A DNA stretch of 64,000 nucleotides from Bigelowiella natans CCMP2755 (GCA_000320545.1 ADNK01000765.1:1-64000), one strand, 5' to 3'; counted from the stretch's first letter, positions 46,055-57,810 are shown. The notes: generated from the letters alone by a model not told the origin. Translations and numbers: made by a program.

Positions 46055-48313
46055 ATGAAAACCTCAAGGGAAAAAGCAGACGATGAAGTCGTCAGAAGTA
46101 TCCAGAAGTGGCTGAAGATGCGCCAAGATCCATTACTTATGCCTACTGCACTATCTAGCATGGAAGGTACGGTTCCCCAATTCTGGGAATTAGGGCAACA
46201 CACATGTCTGCACCATGAATATCGTTATTCTCCAAAACTTATCGCTTACCAACCTCCTACATCGTATTCGGTTTACCACGTCGGCAGATGCGAATGAAGA
46301 TCGTCGCCTGGTCATAATCGTTAATCCTACAAGCGGCGGGAAAACCGGGCTCAAAGTCCTACACGATATAGTTCTGCCTGTTCTTAATGCCGGTGGAATC
46401 CACAAGATCACGGTCGGAAGAGCATGTTTTTGTGGTGTTTGCGTGTGTGTTTATACTTGTATGGTGTGTACTAGCCGGTGGTGTCCGTGTATCGATCCTT
46501 TCGAACCATCAGGTGCCAGCAGCTGAGTGTAAGTGGTGTTGTGTCGCGTGATTGCGCAAATGCAGGTGGTTGAAACACTATCCCGGTTTAGCGTTCCGCA
46601 GCAGGTCGCAGACTTGAATCTAGACGAAATCGATGACATTATAGTGATCGGTGGTGACGGGACGCTCTGTGGAGTCGTATTGGGACTCAGTAAGCACCAA
46701 GGTTAGGCCTTTCCACGAGTGTCGATGATGAGAGGAAAGGCGATAATGGTGATAATGCCACCTTGATATGCACGTATTTGCTCAAACGCATCTGATGTAT
46801 ATGTTAGCGGAAAAAGCTCTGTCAGTACCCGTTGGTCTTATTCCTTGTGGCTCCCACAACCACATGTTCAAAGTCATGTCAGGATTCAAGAACGTCCACG
46901 GCAGGTAATAGCATTGATACGCGCAGCAACAGCAGTTATATTGTAAATGTTGGACTTATCCCATCAGCATTATTCTCCAAATTTCGCGAGTTTGGTGATT
47001 AAACTACTACAGCTGCCACCGCACCATCTTCCCAACACCGCCCTCTTCTTCTTTGATCCCTTCCTTCATATTCAACAACTTGCCGCCGTTTATCCATTCT
47101 TCCAGAGTTAGGCAGAGGGACGTGCTACTTTCCCTTTACCGTGTATGCAGACATGAAACGACGAACCTGACGATACCACTGGTGCAAGCAGATGGCCGTG
47201 ATGAGGTCGTCGGAGAGTAACAGTGGTTATGTGAAAGTAGTTGTTGGTGCAAGTCATCATAGACCTTACGACGACCACTACGACGCGCAGAGAGTAGCGC
47301 TTCTATCGTTTTTGTATGTGCTGCAGCAGTTAGATATGACAACGCCATGGTGTGTCTTCCTCACATCGTATCTCTCATCAGAGCCCATTCATGTGTGGGC
47401 TGTCGTTCGCACTCCTGGCAGCGGCATTCAAAACATCCGAAAAGCTTCGATGGACGGGTCTCAGGAAGACACGCTACTACGCTTCCATTCTCTATCACAT
47501 CTTCAGGATGAGAAAGTAACGATAACGTCGGATATGCCGCAGTCTGGGCTCTGTCCGCCTCCCACCGCTCGAATCCGTTGATAATGGCGATTGATTTTAA
47601 ACTTCAGGTACAGCTATGATGTAAGATATCTACCTGCGACGTCAGAGGAGGTGCCCCCTAGTATGGCCCCAGACACCTTTTCCGAGGTAGGTATATAATA
47701 GCTAATATCAGTACAGCAGCTGCAGGTTAGACGTCGTAGTCGTCGTAGTAGTAGCAGTAGCAGCAGCAGCAGGTATTGTCTGAAATCTATTTTTGGGGAG
47801 AGAGAGAGAGAGAGAAAGAGAGATCAGCAGCCCTAAATACCAACATATCTTAAGCTCTACCACAGCCTTCGATAGCCGATATTCTTCTTCCCCCTCCTCC
47901 CCGCGTTCAGTCCTTGGCGCCATACTAAGAGTCGGGTGTTTGTATGTGTCTTATCGTCGTCGTCCTCTTTATCGCGTGCATGCATATTTATTCATGCACG
48001 CATTGCAGGAATGGGTTGCTGAGACCGGTCCCTACCAATGGCTGGGATTTAGCCCCCTCTCATTTGGAGTGCCTAGAGAAGGTAAGTCAATGTACGTGGG
48101 AGTAGCACAGATTGTTTTAATCGATTCATGAATAGACAGGTTAGTATGAGAGCTGGGTATGAGGCACTGCGATAAACAAGTACTCCTTCGTTTTTGTGCT
48201 TGCAGAGGCGTTGAACGATGGGTGGGGTTATCTGATGACGATAGAGAATGCGAGGTCTCCCTTCGGTATCATTAAAACTGTACTGAACCCCAGGTAAAAT
48301 GTCTCTCTCTCTT

Positions 48314-48391
<78 letters not shown>

Positions 48392-48795
48392 TGGGTGTGG
48401 GTGTGTAGAGCATGCGTTGTGACAACGCAAGCCATACAACTGAGATAGTTGGAGCATGCAGTTTCGTGCATCATTTGGTGATTATGTGTTACTCGTTTTC
48501 TCCCCCTGAATCTTCCTATCCCGACAACGGCATCATCTATAGCCTGAAGATGTGGGAGACTGAGAAAAATGCCCGGCTGGTGAATGTCAAAGCATTGTCT
48601 ATAAGGCCTCTGGGAGACGACAGAGTAACTGATGAATGCCGTTGGATGTACCTCCACGAATGTGATCCATTTATACATTTTCTTTTTTTTAACAATAATT
48701 ATAACAAGGAATGGAATATGGATGGAGAAAAGATGGACAATTTTGATCAAGTATATGTCAGATTTGCTCCCCAGCCTGCTAAGTACCTAGGTTAA
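46055..48795 (+). CDS. Lipid kinase with diacylglycerol-kinase (DAGK) catalytic domain, sphingosine/ceramide-kinase-like
   Basis: Ten exons join in phase to 410 residues: 46055-46166, 46288-46412, 46566-46701, 46808-46904, 47151-47205, 47382-47515, 47608-47686, 48009-48081, 48206-48293, 48462-48795. The catalytic domain reads RRLVIIVNPTSGGKTG, then DDIIVIGGDGTLCGVVLGL with the nucleotide-binding GGDGT motif, then PVGLIPCGSHNHMFKVMSG, where GSHNH replaces the usual GSGN-A or GTGND. The accessory lobe follows (MCGLSFALLAAAFKTSEKLR, RYYASILYHIF, YSYDVRYLP, GWGYLMTIENARSPFG, IIYSLKMWETEKNARL). It should phosphorylate a lipid hydroxyl (diacylglycerol, sphingoid base or ceramide) using ATP; which one cannot be told. 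The start at 46055 is an ATG directly behind an acceptor-like CAG, so an upstream exon, perhaps the signal peptide at 45453, may belong to it. Confidence 0.88.
48301..48405. repeat. (CT)n then (GT)n microsatellite
   Basis: About 105 bases of CT with a few TTT breaks, switching to GT, in the last lipid-kinase intron. Confidence 0.95.
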
Positions 48796-48949
48796 AACGT
48801 ACTCGCCGACATAGCAATAATCCTGCATATTTCGTGTGTAAAATCCTACAGCTAGCTCTGAAAACTATCTACTGAGCATTGAACCATTAATCCTCATGCG
48901 TTGCGTGTGTCTATATTGTATGTATAAGACGGATGTCATAGCAATGACA

Positions 48950-51422
48950 TGATTTCATGTGCATGTGTGTGTGATGTGTGTGTGTGTGTGTGTATGATTG
49001 ACAAAATAAAAGCACACGATCTAGCGATGGATGCTCGCCCTCTAGCGCGAGCAGCACGTAGCGCCACAAGCTACCAAGTCAGGTTCATGTTCTCACGCGT
49101 AGCACGTCGCACATGGCGCATGAACAACAACGACTTGCCCTTTGCTAGTTTGCGCGCACAAATAAACTCATCTCAACGGACCTGGCACCACAATTTGAAC
49201 AATGTGTGGAGCCGCCCTAGCGCACTGTGAGTGCCATGTTGCATGTGCGCAAAGCACAGTGTTTTTCGGCGCAATTAGCTAGCTAGACAACGTTGGGGGC
49301 GATCAAGATCAGGCTAGCAGGGTTGGGTTTGCATGCTAGCTAGCTAACTGGCATGGGGTTGGGATCAGGATCAGCTAGGCCAGCAAACTAGCGTGACTGT
49401 GTGCACAAACACCATGGTTAGCCATGTTCAACATGTCACGTGGATGGGGTACCCGAGATGGCTCACGCAAGGCGGCCATTTTTTGTCTCATCCCCAAGGC
49501 CAACAAAGAACTTGACACCCCTCTCAACGGGAGAACAATTTCTCTCCTGCAAGTGGCTTCAAAAATGGAAGACAAACTGACAGAGCAACGTCTCCGCGAA
49601 GCTGTGCCCCCCAAAAACATTGGCAAACATCAGTGCGCATTCATGAAAAATCGATCCTGTGAAACTGCACTCACAAAGATGACGCAGTCAATCGAGGATG
49701 GAGTGTGCAATGAAAAGCTTGCAGCCATCACATTGTTTGCAGATGCCTCCAAAGCTCATCCAAAAGCCTGGCATTCCGGCATGATGCGCAAGTCACATGA
49801 CAAATGCGGAATGCGAGGCTCGCTGTTGCTGTGGATCGACGACTGGCTCAGAGATCGCACCGCAAGATTCAGATTTGGCAATGCTCTCTCTGAGCACATG
49901 AACCTTGGGAGCGGCGTCCCCGAAGGATCATCTCTCAGCTGTTTCCTTTTCATGACCTGTTGCGATGTTCACGAACAAATTGCCAACACAGATTTCCAAA
50001 CGTGCTGTGACGACGTCACCCCCTGCAAATCATTTTCGCCAAACCGATGGGGGAAAATGCAAGATGATGTCCAGGCCGACCTGAACCAAACGACGGACTG
50101 GTGCATGAAATGGCGGATGCGATTCAATGGGGACAAGAGCGGGCACCTCATGATTGACAAAAGAAATGAAGCCCACCGACACCAAACCTCCTGGAACATC
50201 TCTCTCAATCTCCAAGGCAAAACAAAAAGAGTCGACAGCGGCAGATGTCTCGGTCAGCGGACCAATCTTCGACAACAAATTGACCTTTGAAAAACATGCT
50301 CTTGCTTCTCACCTGAGATTGCAAAAGAAGCGAAGGTTTTTGTCAAGGTTGTGTTGTTCCAGACACCTTGCACCGCCAAATGTCAGACTGAAATTTTGCA
50401 AATCATGGTTCCTTGCATCCAGCAGATGCGCAGCTCCAACATGGAGATCACGAAGAAACATGCGAATGAAACAGATGGATTCCATGGAATCCCAAACCCT
50501 GAAACGTGCATTGGGATTGCCTGGATCCATCTCCAACGACGTCCCCCACGTCCTCACTGGCACGTTGCCACCCCGATGTCAAACCAAAGTGCAGTGTGCT
50601 AAATCATGGTTGCGCACTCATGCATGGATCGACACAGGCAGCGGTCCTCAAATCCATGAGGGAATGAATGATTGGAGCAGTCATGGCTTCATCATTGAAA
50701 ATCGAAAAATGCCAGATGGCACATCGTGGATTGATGTGTCCACAAATGCGTGGAACAAAGCATCCTTGTTTCGTCGGCTCAAATCGATCACTGACGATTT
50801 GTTAGATGACGAATTGCCCACCGTTTTGGCGACAACAGAGGCGCTGAAAAAAGAACTGAAAAAACATCACAAGGTGGTGAAATCCTGTGCTTTCAACGAA
50901 TTCGAAGAGGAATGGTCCAATGATTCATCACGCGCTGTGCATCTCAAGAATCTTGGATTCCTCCCGTCATCTTCGATCACCGGCATCAAACCAAAACTTT
51001 CAAGTGTTGCTACATCATGGATGCGCGCCATCTGTGGTGTCGGCAATCTTGGAAAATTCATGTTCTCACGTGGACAATGCACAGAGAAAGATGCCACGTG
51101 CGATGCATGTGGCATCCTGAAGGACATGGATCATCTCCTGCAATGTCCAACACACAGTCGAGAACAAATCAGATTGCGCAATCAAATGCGCGCGATCATG
51201 AATCGCAACGACGACACGAACCGGCTGACAAAGGCTGAAAAGGACTCCAGAACTGCTGCGCGCAGTGCGCGGCAACATCGGTCGCATGAGGACGCTTTCA
51301 AATGCATGAAGCACGTGGTGGCAGAAACCAACAGATGTGACATTAGCGCTGTAGCCGCTGCATTGCACAGCTACATCAGGATGACCATTGAAAAAATTTA
51401 ATTCTTCATTGCATCCGTCTCA
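48950..51422 (+). mobile_element. Non-LTR retrotransposon (LINE) copy with degenerate reverse transcriptase
   Basis: Two overlapping frames, 49424-50290 and 50154-51401, form one reverse-transcriptase reading broken by a frameshift near 50230. The first holds RT blocks: IFCLIPKANKELDTPLNGRT, GKHQCAFMKNRSCETAL, LFADASKAHPKAWH, GSGVPEGSSLSCFLFM and CCDDV. The second continues with GPIFDNKLTFEKHALASHLR and ends with a His/Cys-containing tail (CDACGILKDMDHLLQC; AVAAALHSYIRMTIEK). The catalytic YADD is CCDD and the usual Asp-Phe-x-Lys-Ala-Phe-Asp is altered, so this copy looks dead. No endonuclease domain is seen, so it is 5'-truncated; the 5' border is uncertain. The 3' end is a T/A-rich tail closing with CATTGCATCCGTCTCA. 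Confidence 0.85.
49250..49400. repeat. GCTAGC-rich word repeats
   Basis: Clusters of AGCTAGCTAG, GGTTGGG and GATCAGGATCAG words, like the CTAG island near 38.8 kb. They lie just upstream of the RT frame and are perhaps part of the element's 5' side. Confidence 0.55.
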
Positions 51423-52468
51423 CAAACACAGTTGCATTTGTGCGCATGTGATGTCATGTCCATTGTCATGCAGGGTTGGGCTTGTAGGCAGGGTCGATCG
51501 GGTCAAAGGGAAATTGCGACAGAGACTCATTGCATGCTAGCATGTGTCATGACGCAGCGTGACTGTCTAGCTGTGCTGTGCGCGCAATGGCACGACAGCA
51601 GTGCGATTCCATGCGCCTGTGGTGCAACGTGCTTGTTACAGCTCACACGCACATGTGTAATAAGTGATCTGGACGCGACTTGTGACGGCTTATAGTTATG
51701 ACGAACCTTGATGCATGAGCCTATAGATTGATGTGTTAGAAATATACATAGGGATGTGCACATTAGCTTGCGCAACTATGTTCATGTGCTCATCATCTCA
51801 CTGTGTTTCCTATGCGTGCCTCTACCACATTGTAATGTTGTCGCAGCAGTGGTCCTATCTACATCCGATGCGGCCGCACACCGCAACCTGCGACTAACAT
51901 TCAATACAAGCGTGCAGATCCGAGCCATAGGTCGAGAGCTGCATTGTTCGGGTGATTATACATGCTACAGCTTCCTCTTCTTCTTCTTTTATTGTTGCTG
52001 TTAGTAGCTCATACTTGCTATTTCTGTTCGTATGGTTTCATGATAGTATTTCTAGTCTGCTTTCGACGGCGATACAGCATTTCCGCGAAAAATAATAATG
52101 CGGGGCTACCTCCCTCTCACAGTGACACACATCATACTATCCTATATCCTTCAGAACTGCTAGAATTTAGCGGGAAGTTTACTCATATCCCATGAGGGCT
52201 CACTCACTATGACGAACCTGATATAACGTTGGAAAGTGCTGCCGAAATTGCACCGCACATGTCCGAGTCGTACTCGTACTTCTCGTAAAACCTGCTCCCA
52301 GCAGCAATTAACAGCATCAGGTAGGGTGAAGGAACGTGTATGATGATGATAATGATAATGATAACGACGATGAAAAGGCAACGGAGGAGAACCACGAGTC
52401 GCATGATGAATTAATTCGCTTGTATACGAGGAGGAGGGGGAGGAGAAGAAGAAACGAAACACCGGCCA
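51423..52468. other. Spacer after the LINE
   Basis: The spacer has CATGC and GCTAGCATG words near 51530 and then ordinary AT-rich sequence. The open frames here have no domain. Nothing else is supported. Confidence 0.4.
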
Positions 52469-54300
52469 TTACTTTATCCAATACGCAGGCATTCCCGGAT
52501 CTTGCTTCTCCCCAGATACCGGTGCTTCACCATCTGCCTTGATTGCTGCTGCCTCCCTGGCAGCCTTGACTAGGGAGAGAGATTCTGGATTGTCCTGTGA
52601 AAGAACATGATGGTGTTCGTGGAAAATTTACTACACGTGCGTGGTACAACGCAACTATGCAACTTTTCCTCCCCTGCCCTGGACAAATACTGCATTTAAA
52701 CATACCTTCAAAAGTATCTGAGCTCTCGTTGCTACGCGCTGGGACATCTCTGCGAAGTCTTCGTTTCCATTGCGACGATGAGCGAGGACCATTGCGGTTG
52801 GCATCACCTTAATTAATACAATTTTGAGCAACGGCATACAGCAGACTATTTTATTCTTATGTTGTCCCTACAATCACACAAACTTTAAAATGTCATTACT
52901 CATGTGTGTGCTGTGAGTGCTGTGTGTGTGTGTGTGTGTAACATACGTGTGGCACCATGAATGGAATTCTTCATTTCTTACCGTATTCATGACAAGGAGT
53001 GGCCCTACAACCTGTTAGAAGAGGAGGAGGAGGAGGAGGAAGAAGAAGAAGTTGAAGAAGAAAAGTAATGGTTTTGCCGATCTCTAGAGTTGTAACAAAA
53101 CATATTCTTGCGCAGTATAAGATTGTGCCTCTTCTCTTCTTCCTCCTTCTCCCCATCTCATCCTCCTCCTCCACAGTAATGTCATAACCACGGCGACATT
53201 GTACCTTGTTGTCTGCCTCCTTCAATGCATCACTTATGAGTGGAACGGGAGGATTGCTACACGAAAGGATATATGTTGTAGTAGCTATGAGTGTTTAATT
53301 CGCATACAGTCATGATTCATCGTCATCACGCTTGTCGTTGTCGGTCTAATATTGCTCAAATTTTTGCTGCACACAACAAACCTGTCTGCGAGTGTACGCG
53401 ATCCGTCTTCGTTTTCAGATGTCAGAAAGCTCACGAAAAATCCTCGAGCTCCGGCCTGAGTTACAATTGCACGACTAGGTATTAATATTATATATTTATG
53501 ACATGCTAGCTACAGATGATTTCGTTTCTGCAAACTGTTATTATCCACCTCTTTCTGGAGTAGCGCTTGTAAGACTTCTTTCGTCGTCTTATCATCCTTC
53601 TGCAAACATCATAATTATTGCCTGAACTTTCTAAATTTTACCACATATTCAGTAGAATAGGGTCAGCACCTTGTCCTCGAGACGCTCTGATACGAGAGTC
53701 CCAATTGCTATCGAATCTTCAAAACCTGCCTGCGATATGACCCGAAAGGAACAATTTTGTGGGTGAAATCTCCAATTAACGCAATGGTGTCTACCTTCTT
53801 CACTTCTTCCAGGGTGGGGAAGGACCCTCCTGCATCATCACTGCTACCTGCTGGACGATAGTAGCAAACCAGGATGTTTCAGACCAACATCGACTTCATT
53901 TGCCACGGGAACTTACCCGCAAAACGGTGAAGAAGGCGAGAAACTCCTCTCCACGGATGACGATGACGACTTTCCGTGCGAACGTATTGTTTGTAAGTTA
54001 AAGACTTCGTGCTCGAATGGAGTAGCCCTCTTTGACGGCAGCGCGCTGCAGCAGGTAACTTCGCAGCAAATGCCGTCGAAGCTGTAAATGCTGTAGGAGG
54101 AAATCAAGGAAGAGAATATCATACATTTCGCAAGTAGCTCAGCAAATCGAAGCGCGCACACTGTAATGCAAGTAGTAAGATGGTAAGAGGTCTGAAGATA
54201 CTCGAATATCACTGAAACGAACCTGCGATGAATGTGAGCGATAAGGTCGCGAATCTTAGCCTTGCCATTATTGCCACAACGTCTGAAAGATATTTCGGTT
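52469..54300 (-). CDS. Conserved protein of unknown role, probably of algal/plant type
   Basis: Eight 3' exons join in phase: 53795-53850, 53670-53729, 53549-53596, 53382-53455, 53205-53256, 52982-53011, 52706-52807, 52469-52594 (stop). The reading includes GGSFPTLEEVKK, GFEDSIAIGTLVSERLEDK, DDKTTKEVLQALLQKE, GARGFFVSFLTSE, PPVPLISDALKEADNK, VVGPLLVMNTVMPTAMVLAH, RRNGNEDFAEMSQRVATRA and DPGMPAYWIK at the C-terminus. The stretch RGFFVSFLTS ... MNTVMPTAMVLAHRRNGN reminds me of a protein family of cyanobacteria and plastid-bearing eukaryotes with no assigned function; this is from memory and unsure. Upstream exons near 53920-54300 are likely (an in-frame VVIVIRGEEFLAFFTVLR exon at 53918-53971), but the start was not found. 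The gene is mostly small exons of 30-126 bases. Confidence 0.65.
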
Positions 54301-55095
54301 AGTCAGGGATGGGTGCTTTCCTCATTAAAATCAGATACCCTCTTACTCGTGCAATTGCAAGGTGAGGACACAGAGGAACGGTCGTGTGAGTCGTGTGGTC
54401 CCAGAAGGATGTTGATGATGAGCAAGGTAGAACGTTTATTATCGAGATAATAACCAAGAAGCTCATGTCTTATCTCAAAAAAATGTTACCTCGATCGGTC
54501 GGGATGATATTCGAATATTTATATTTAGATTAGCTGTCATCATCGGGGAATAAATGTCTAAGAGTTGCTCACACTCACTCGATTGTGGAACGACGGGTGC
54601 AAATCCGTGCTCCTGACAGAGTGTGAAGCGTTCACCAAAACGACCTGGATATGTGATCTATTTCATTCAAGATATCGCCATACTTCCAAAAAAACCGAGA
54701 ACAAAGCTCATCCTGATTGATCCCCATTCTGCGCCTTTCTCCTTTGATTTTCGGTTGAAACCCCCTTCATTCTGACAGACATCTGGACATCTCTACGAAC
54801 AGGATTATCGCGCGGTTTCGAGATTATCTGAAAATATCACGCTGCGTACAAAAAGGGTTATATTTTATTGGGTACGGTAAAAGAATAGGGATGTCGTTAA
54901 TATGAAATGAAAAGCATCCACGGTCTGTGCGTACGTCGTTTGATAGGAAATCAAACCACGCCTTCTTAGCTTGCTTGTGAAAGGGATCCGAACACCTTCC
55001 TAGGCACATACCACAAATTTCCCATCCGCTAACTACCTGCAAGGCGCCCCATCTACATTTGCTCCTTATTATCAAGTGCATATTAAAATTAAATC
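54301..55095. promoter_or_regulatory. Divergent spacer or unresolved 5' exons
   Basis: This lies between the minus-strand gene above and the COPI-associated gene starting at 55096. It may hold undetected 5' exons of the former and promoters for both. No clear open frame or element is visible. Confidence 0.4.
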
Positions 55096-56282
55096 ATGTC
55101 TGACGGACAAGGAGCAGCTCCAGAAGGTCAGTGGTGTTGTTCGAGAGATTTGGGAGGTGGGTGGTGCAGCACGCCAACAGCGTCTGAGTATCATTGCTGG
55201 GTATGCATGTCTTTCCAATGTGAATATTTAATGAGTTTGCCCATTTTACAGGAGAATCGCAAGGAGGATGCTGTAATAAATGCATCGAGAAACTGAAAAA
55301 TTTGGACCCGTCAACCCTGAGCTACATCATGAAGATTATCAACATCATCAATGCAGGCCTTCTGGCATTTACTGGAGTTTGGGTGTTCATCTCTCAGTCT
55401 GTAGATCTTCTATTGGTTTTGGCGGCGATGTATGTCATGTAAGTATATCTTCCGACCAAGAAATATTTGCAGGCACCTCTGATTCCCATTTTTTTGTAAA
55501 ATTCACAGCATGTTCAGTATGATTCTTCTATTCTGGGAACTCCGACTTGAAGCGTGCAACCTTTGCTTTTTAAGAAACATGGGATTTATGTTCAGCTGGC
55601 GAGGAAGGCTCTTGTTCTTCATCTTGTAATCTTCCATAAATATATATTCGACGTAAACTTGGCTCTTACCAATGACTTTATTTAGTGTGGGCACTCTCGC
55701 ATTCGGACTGGGTACTCCGGGACTCGTCATTGGAATCTTCACATTTGTCAACGCCGCATGGAATGTCACTATTGTTTGTATTCACCCAAAATACTTCGAG
55801 CAACAGCGTGAGATAGGTGAGAAAGAAATGGCAAGCGCACTTCGGACTGAAGCGGTATCTTCCATTTCACAGATATTCACATTATCGACTTTCAATATTT
55901 CTGTGAAATGAAAATATTTTTACATCCTTTTTCGAGAATATTTTCTCAGCCCTCCTTGTGGTGATTTAATCTTTCAGGCCAGGTTCGCTGCAAAACAAGC
56001 TGGGGCGCCACAGGCCGCAGGTGTTATCGAAGAGGGACTGAACCAAGCTCATGAGATGAAGCAGTGGGAAGATGAGCAGAAAGCTGCGACTCCTGCTTCA
56101 GCACCTGCTGCTGGTGGGAGCGACCTCCCAGCTGGATGGGAACAAAGAACAGACGAGCACTCCGGTATGGAAACCCACGACGCCGCCTACGAAACTTGAA
56201 TAATAAGTGTGATTACTTCTCAGGCACTCCTTATTGGGTTAACGCTACGACTGGAGAACAGAGCTGGGAAAAACCATCTTAA
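55096..56282 (+). CDS. COPI-associated membrane protein with C-terminal WW domain
   Basis: Six exons join in phase to 249 residues: 55096-55126, 55252-55438, 55509-55625, 55686-55854, 55978-56164, 56224-56282. The start MSDGQGAAPE is the only in-phase ATG before the first donor. Four hydrophobic segments follow (KIINIINAGLLAFTGVWVF, VDLLLVLAAMYV, GRLLFFIL, VGTLAFGLGTPGLVIGIF) with the family-like loop NLCFLRNMGFMFSWRGR. This layout matches the COPI-associated (Golgi/ER vesicle) four-helix family. The cytosolic tail is Ala/Gln-rich, then a WW domain: LPAGWEQRTDEHSG and TPYWVNATTGEQSWEKPS carry both Trp residues and the terminal Pro. WW domains bind Pro-rich ligands, so the tail may recruit a partner to early secretory membranes. 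Confidence 0.85.
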
Positions 56283-56639
56283 TTAATTACTGTCATAGCG
56301 ATTGTATGTCTGATATCTCATTTTGTGAGCTCCAGTTTTTGCGATGAAGACATTTGATGTGATGTGGTGAAACTGAAAAAAGTCTCCAAATTTATGAGAT
56401 AGAAAGAAATGTTCATGAATAGGAAGTTTCCAGAAAATATTTAATACTGAAGTTCGTATGGCTTTGTTTCAATAGAATTTTGACTGCATCTGGCAGATTG
56501 ACATTGAAATAATCCCGGAAGACATTGCAGCACAACACATCTTGTTTAAATATTATAGCTATAATCTACTGTGCAACAAATTCAGACTTGATTCGCTCAA
56601 AGCATATAGCTGCGTGCGTGGCTATAGACGCAGTATATA

Positions 56640-56678
<39 letters not shown>

Positions 56679-56989
56679 AGTATATTAATATATACTCTAC
56701 ACGTATGTCTATTGTCATACAGGTCCTTCATGATGTATGACAGTATATATAATATGTATATACAGTGTATTATACATATGATATATATATACGTATGTCA
56801 ATGGTCGTACTAATATATAATGCGTTTGCTCGCGTATTACTTGCATAGCAACTACTTGCATGTAATGATGCTATTATAGCGCGCTTGGCTCCATGTACAG
56901 CACCGCAGATATTGGAAAATTGATTGTTGAGTCTGACGTGACAGCATAGTCTTATATAAAATTTGCGCATTTATATTTCATTATTACAA
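56283..56989. other. AT-rich spacer with an (AT)n tract
   Basis: It contains an AT run at 56643-56675 and several shorter TATA-type runs to about 56820. No gene is seen. Confidence 0.6.
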
Positions 56990-57137
56990 TGCATTTTCAT
57001 GCATGCATGCAACATGTGACCAAGGAAACGAACATACACAATTTAAGCGCTGTAGCCGCTATAGGTACCGCTACATTGCATAGCTACATTAGGATGACCA
57101 TTGGAAAAATTTAAACATTTCATTACATCCGTCTCAT
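56990..57137 (+). mobile_element. Truncated LINE 3' end
   Basis: ATGCATTTTCATGCATGC, GTGACCAAGGAAACGAAC, AAGCGCTGTAGCCGCT, then a small insertion (ATAGGTACCGCT) and AGCTACATTAGGATGACCAT. It ends CATTACATCCGTCTCA. It is closest to the copy at 20045-20352. Confidence 0.85.
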
Positions 57138-57265
57138 ATTTCATTGTTTACACTTTACACATCGTATGCCTCTATGCACAACTATGAGTTGCGCTACGTA
57201 TACATGCAGCGCAGATGTGTGATGATGTATCAGATGCACCTAGCTAGCTTAATAATTGTACATAT

Positions 57266-57324
57266 GAGACGGATGTAATGAATAATTAAATTTTTTCAAT
57301 GGTCATCCTGATGTAGCTGTGCAA
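57266..57324 (-). repeat. LINE-tail repeat, inverted short copy
   Basis: GAGACGGATGTAATGAATAA, then TTTTTTCAATGGTCATCCTG and ATGTAGCTGTGCAAATG. This is the complement of the tail, with very little of the coding part. Confidence 0.85.
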
Positions 57325-57517
57325 ATGTACATGGCACGCTTATACGGCGCACGTACATGCATATACATACATGCATCGCAGCTAGGCGGCCCGAACATAC
57401 GCAGTAATAATAGTGCAGCTCCACGACATGCGCAACATGCAGTCACACTAGATCGAAGAAGCAGCGCACAGCGTGTGCTAGCGCGTATCATGCGTCCGCC
57501 ACACAGCATAGCTGTAT

Positions 57518-57651
57518 ACAAGCGCTGTAGCCGCAGCTTTGCATAGCTACATTATTAGGATGACTATTGCATTAATAAAAGATTTAATTTTTACTAGCTT
57601 CCGTCTCACAATTGAAAATTTAACATTCTTTACATCGATTCGTCTTACAAT
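57518..57651 (+). repeat. LINE tail with a second, tandem tail unit
   Basis: AAGCGCTGTAGCCGCAGC, AGCTACATTATTAGGATGAC, then CTTCCGTCTCACA at about 57609. This is followed at once by another degraded tail, AATTGAAAATTTAACATTC to ATTCGTCTTACA. The tail segment therefore occurs twice in direct order. Confidence 0.7.
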
Positions 57652-57810
57652 TAAAAAAGTAGCTGTGTCCCATCGTATCGTCAACTATCTACCAAGCACC
57701 GCTACATCTAGACATGCAAACACAAACGTGCCAATTTTAGTATTTAACAGTTAACTTCATGCGTACACAAAGTCTTGCTTGTGTAAGCCAGCAAGAAGCC
57801 CAATGATCCA

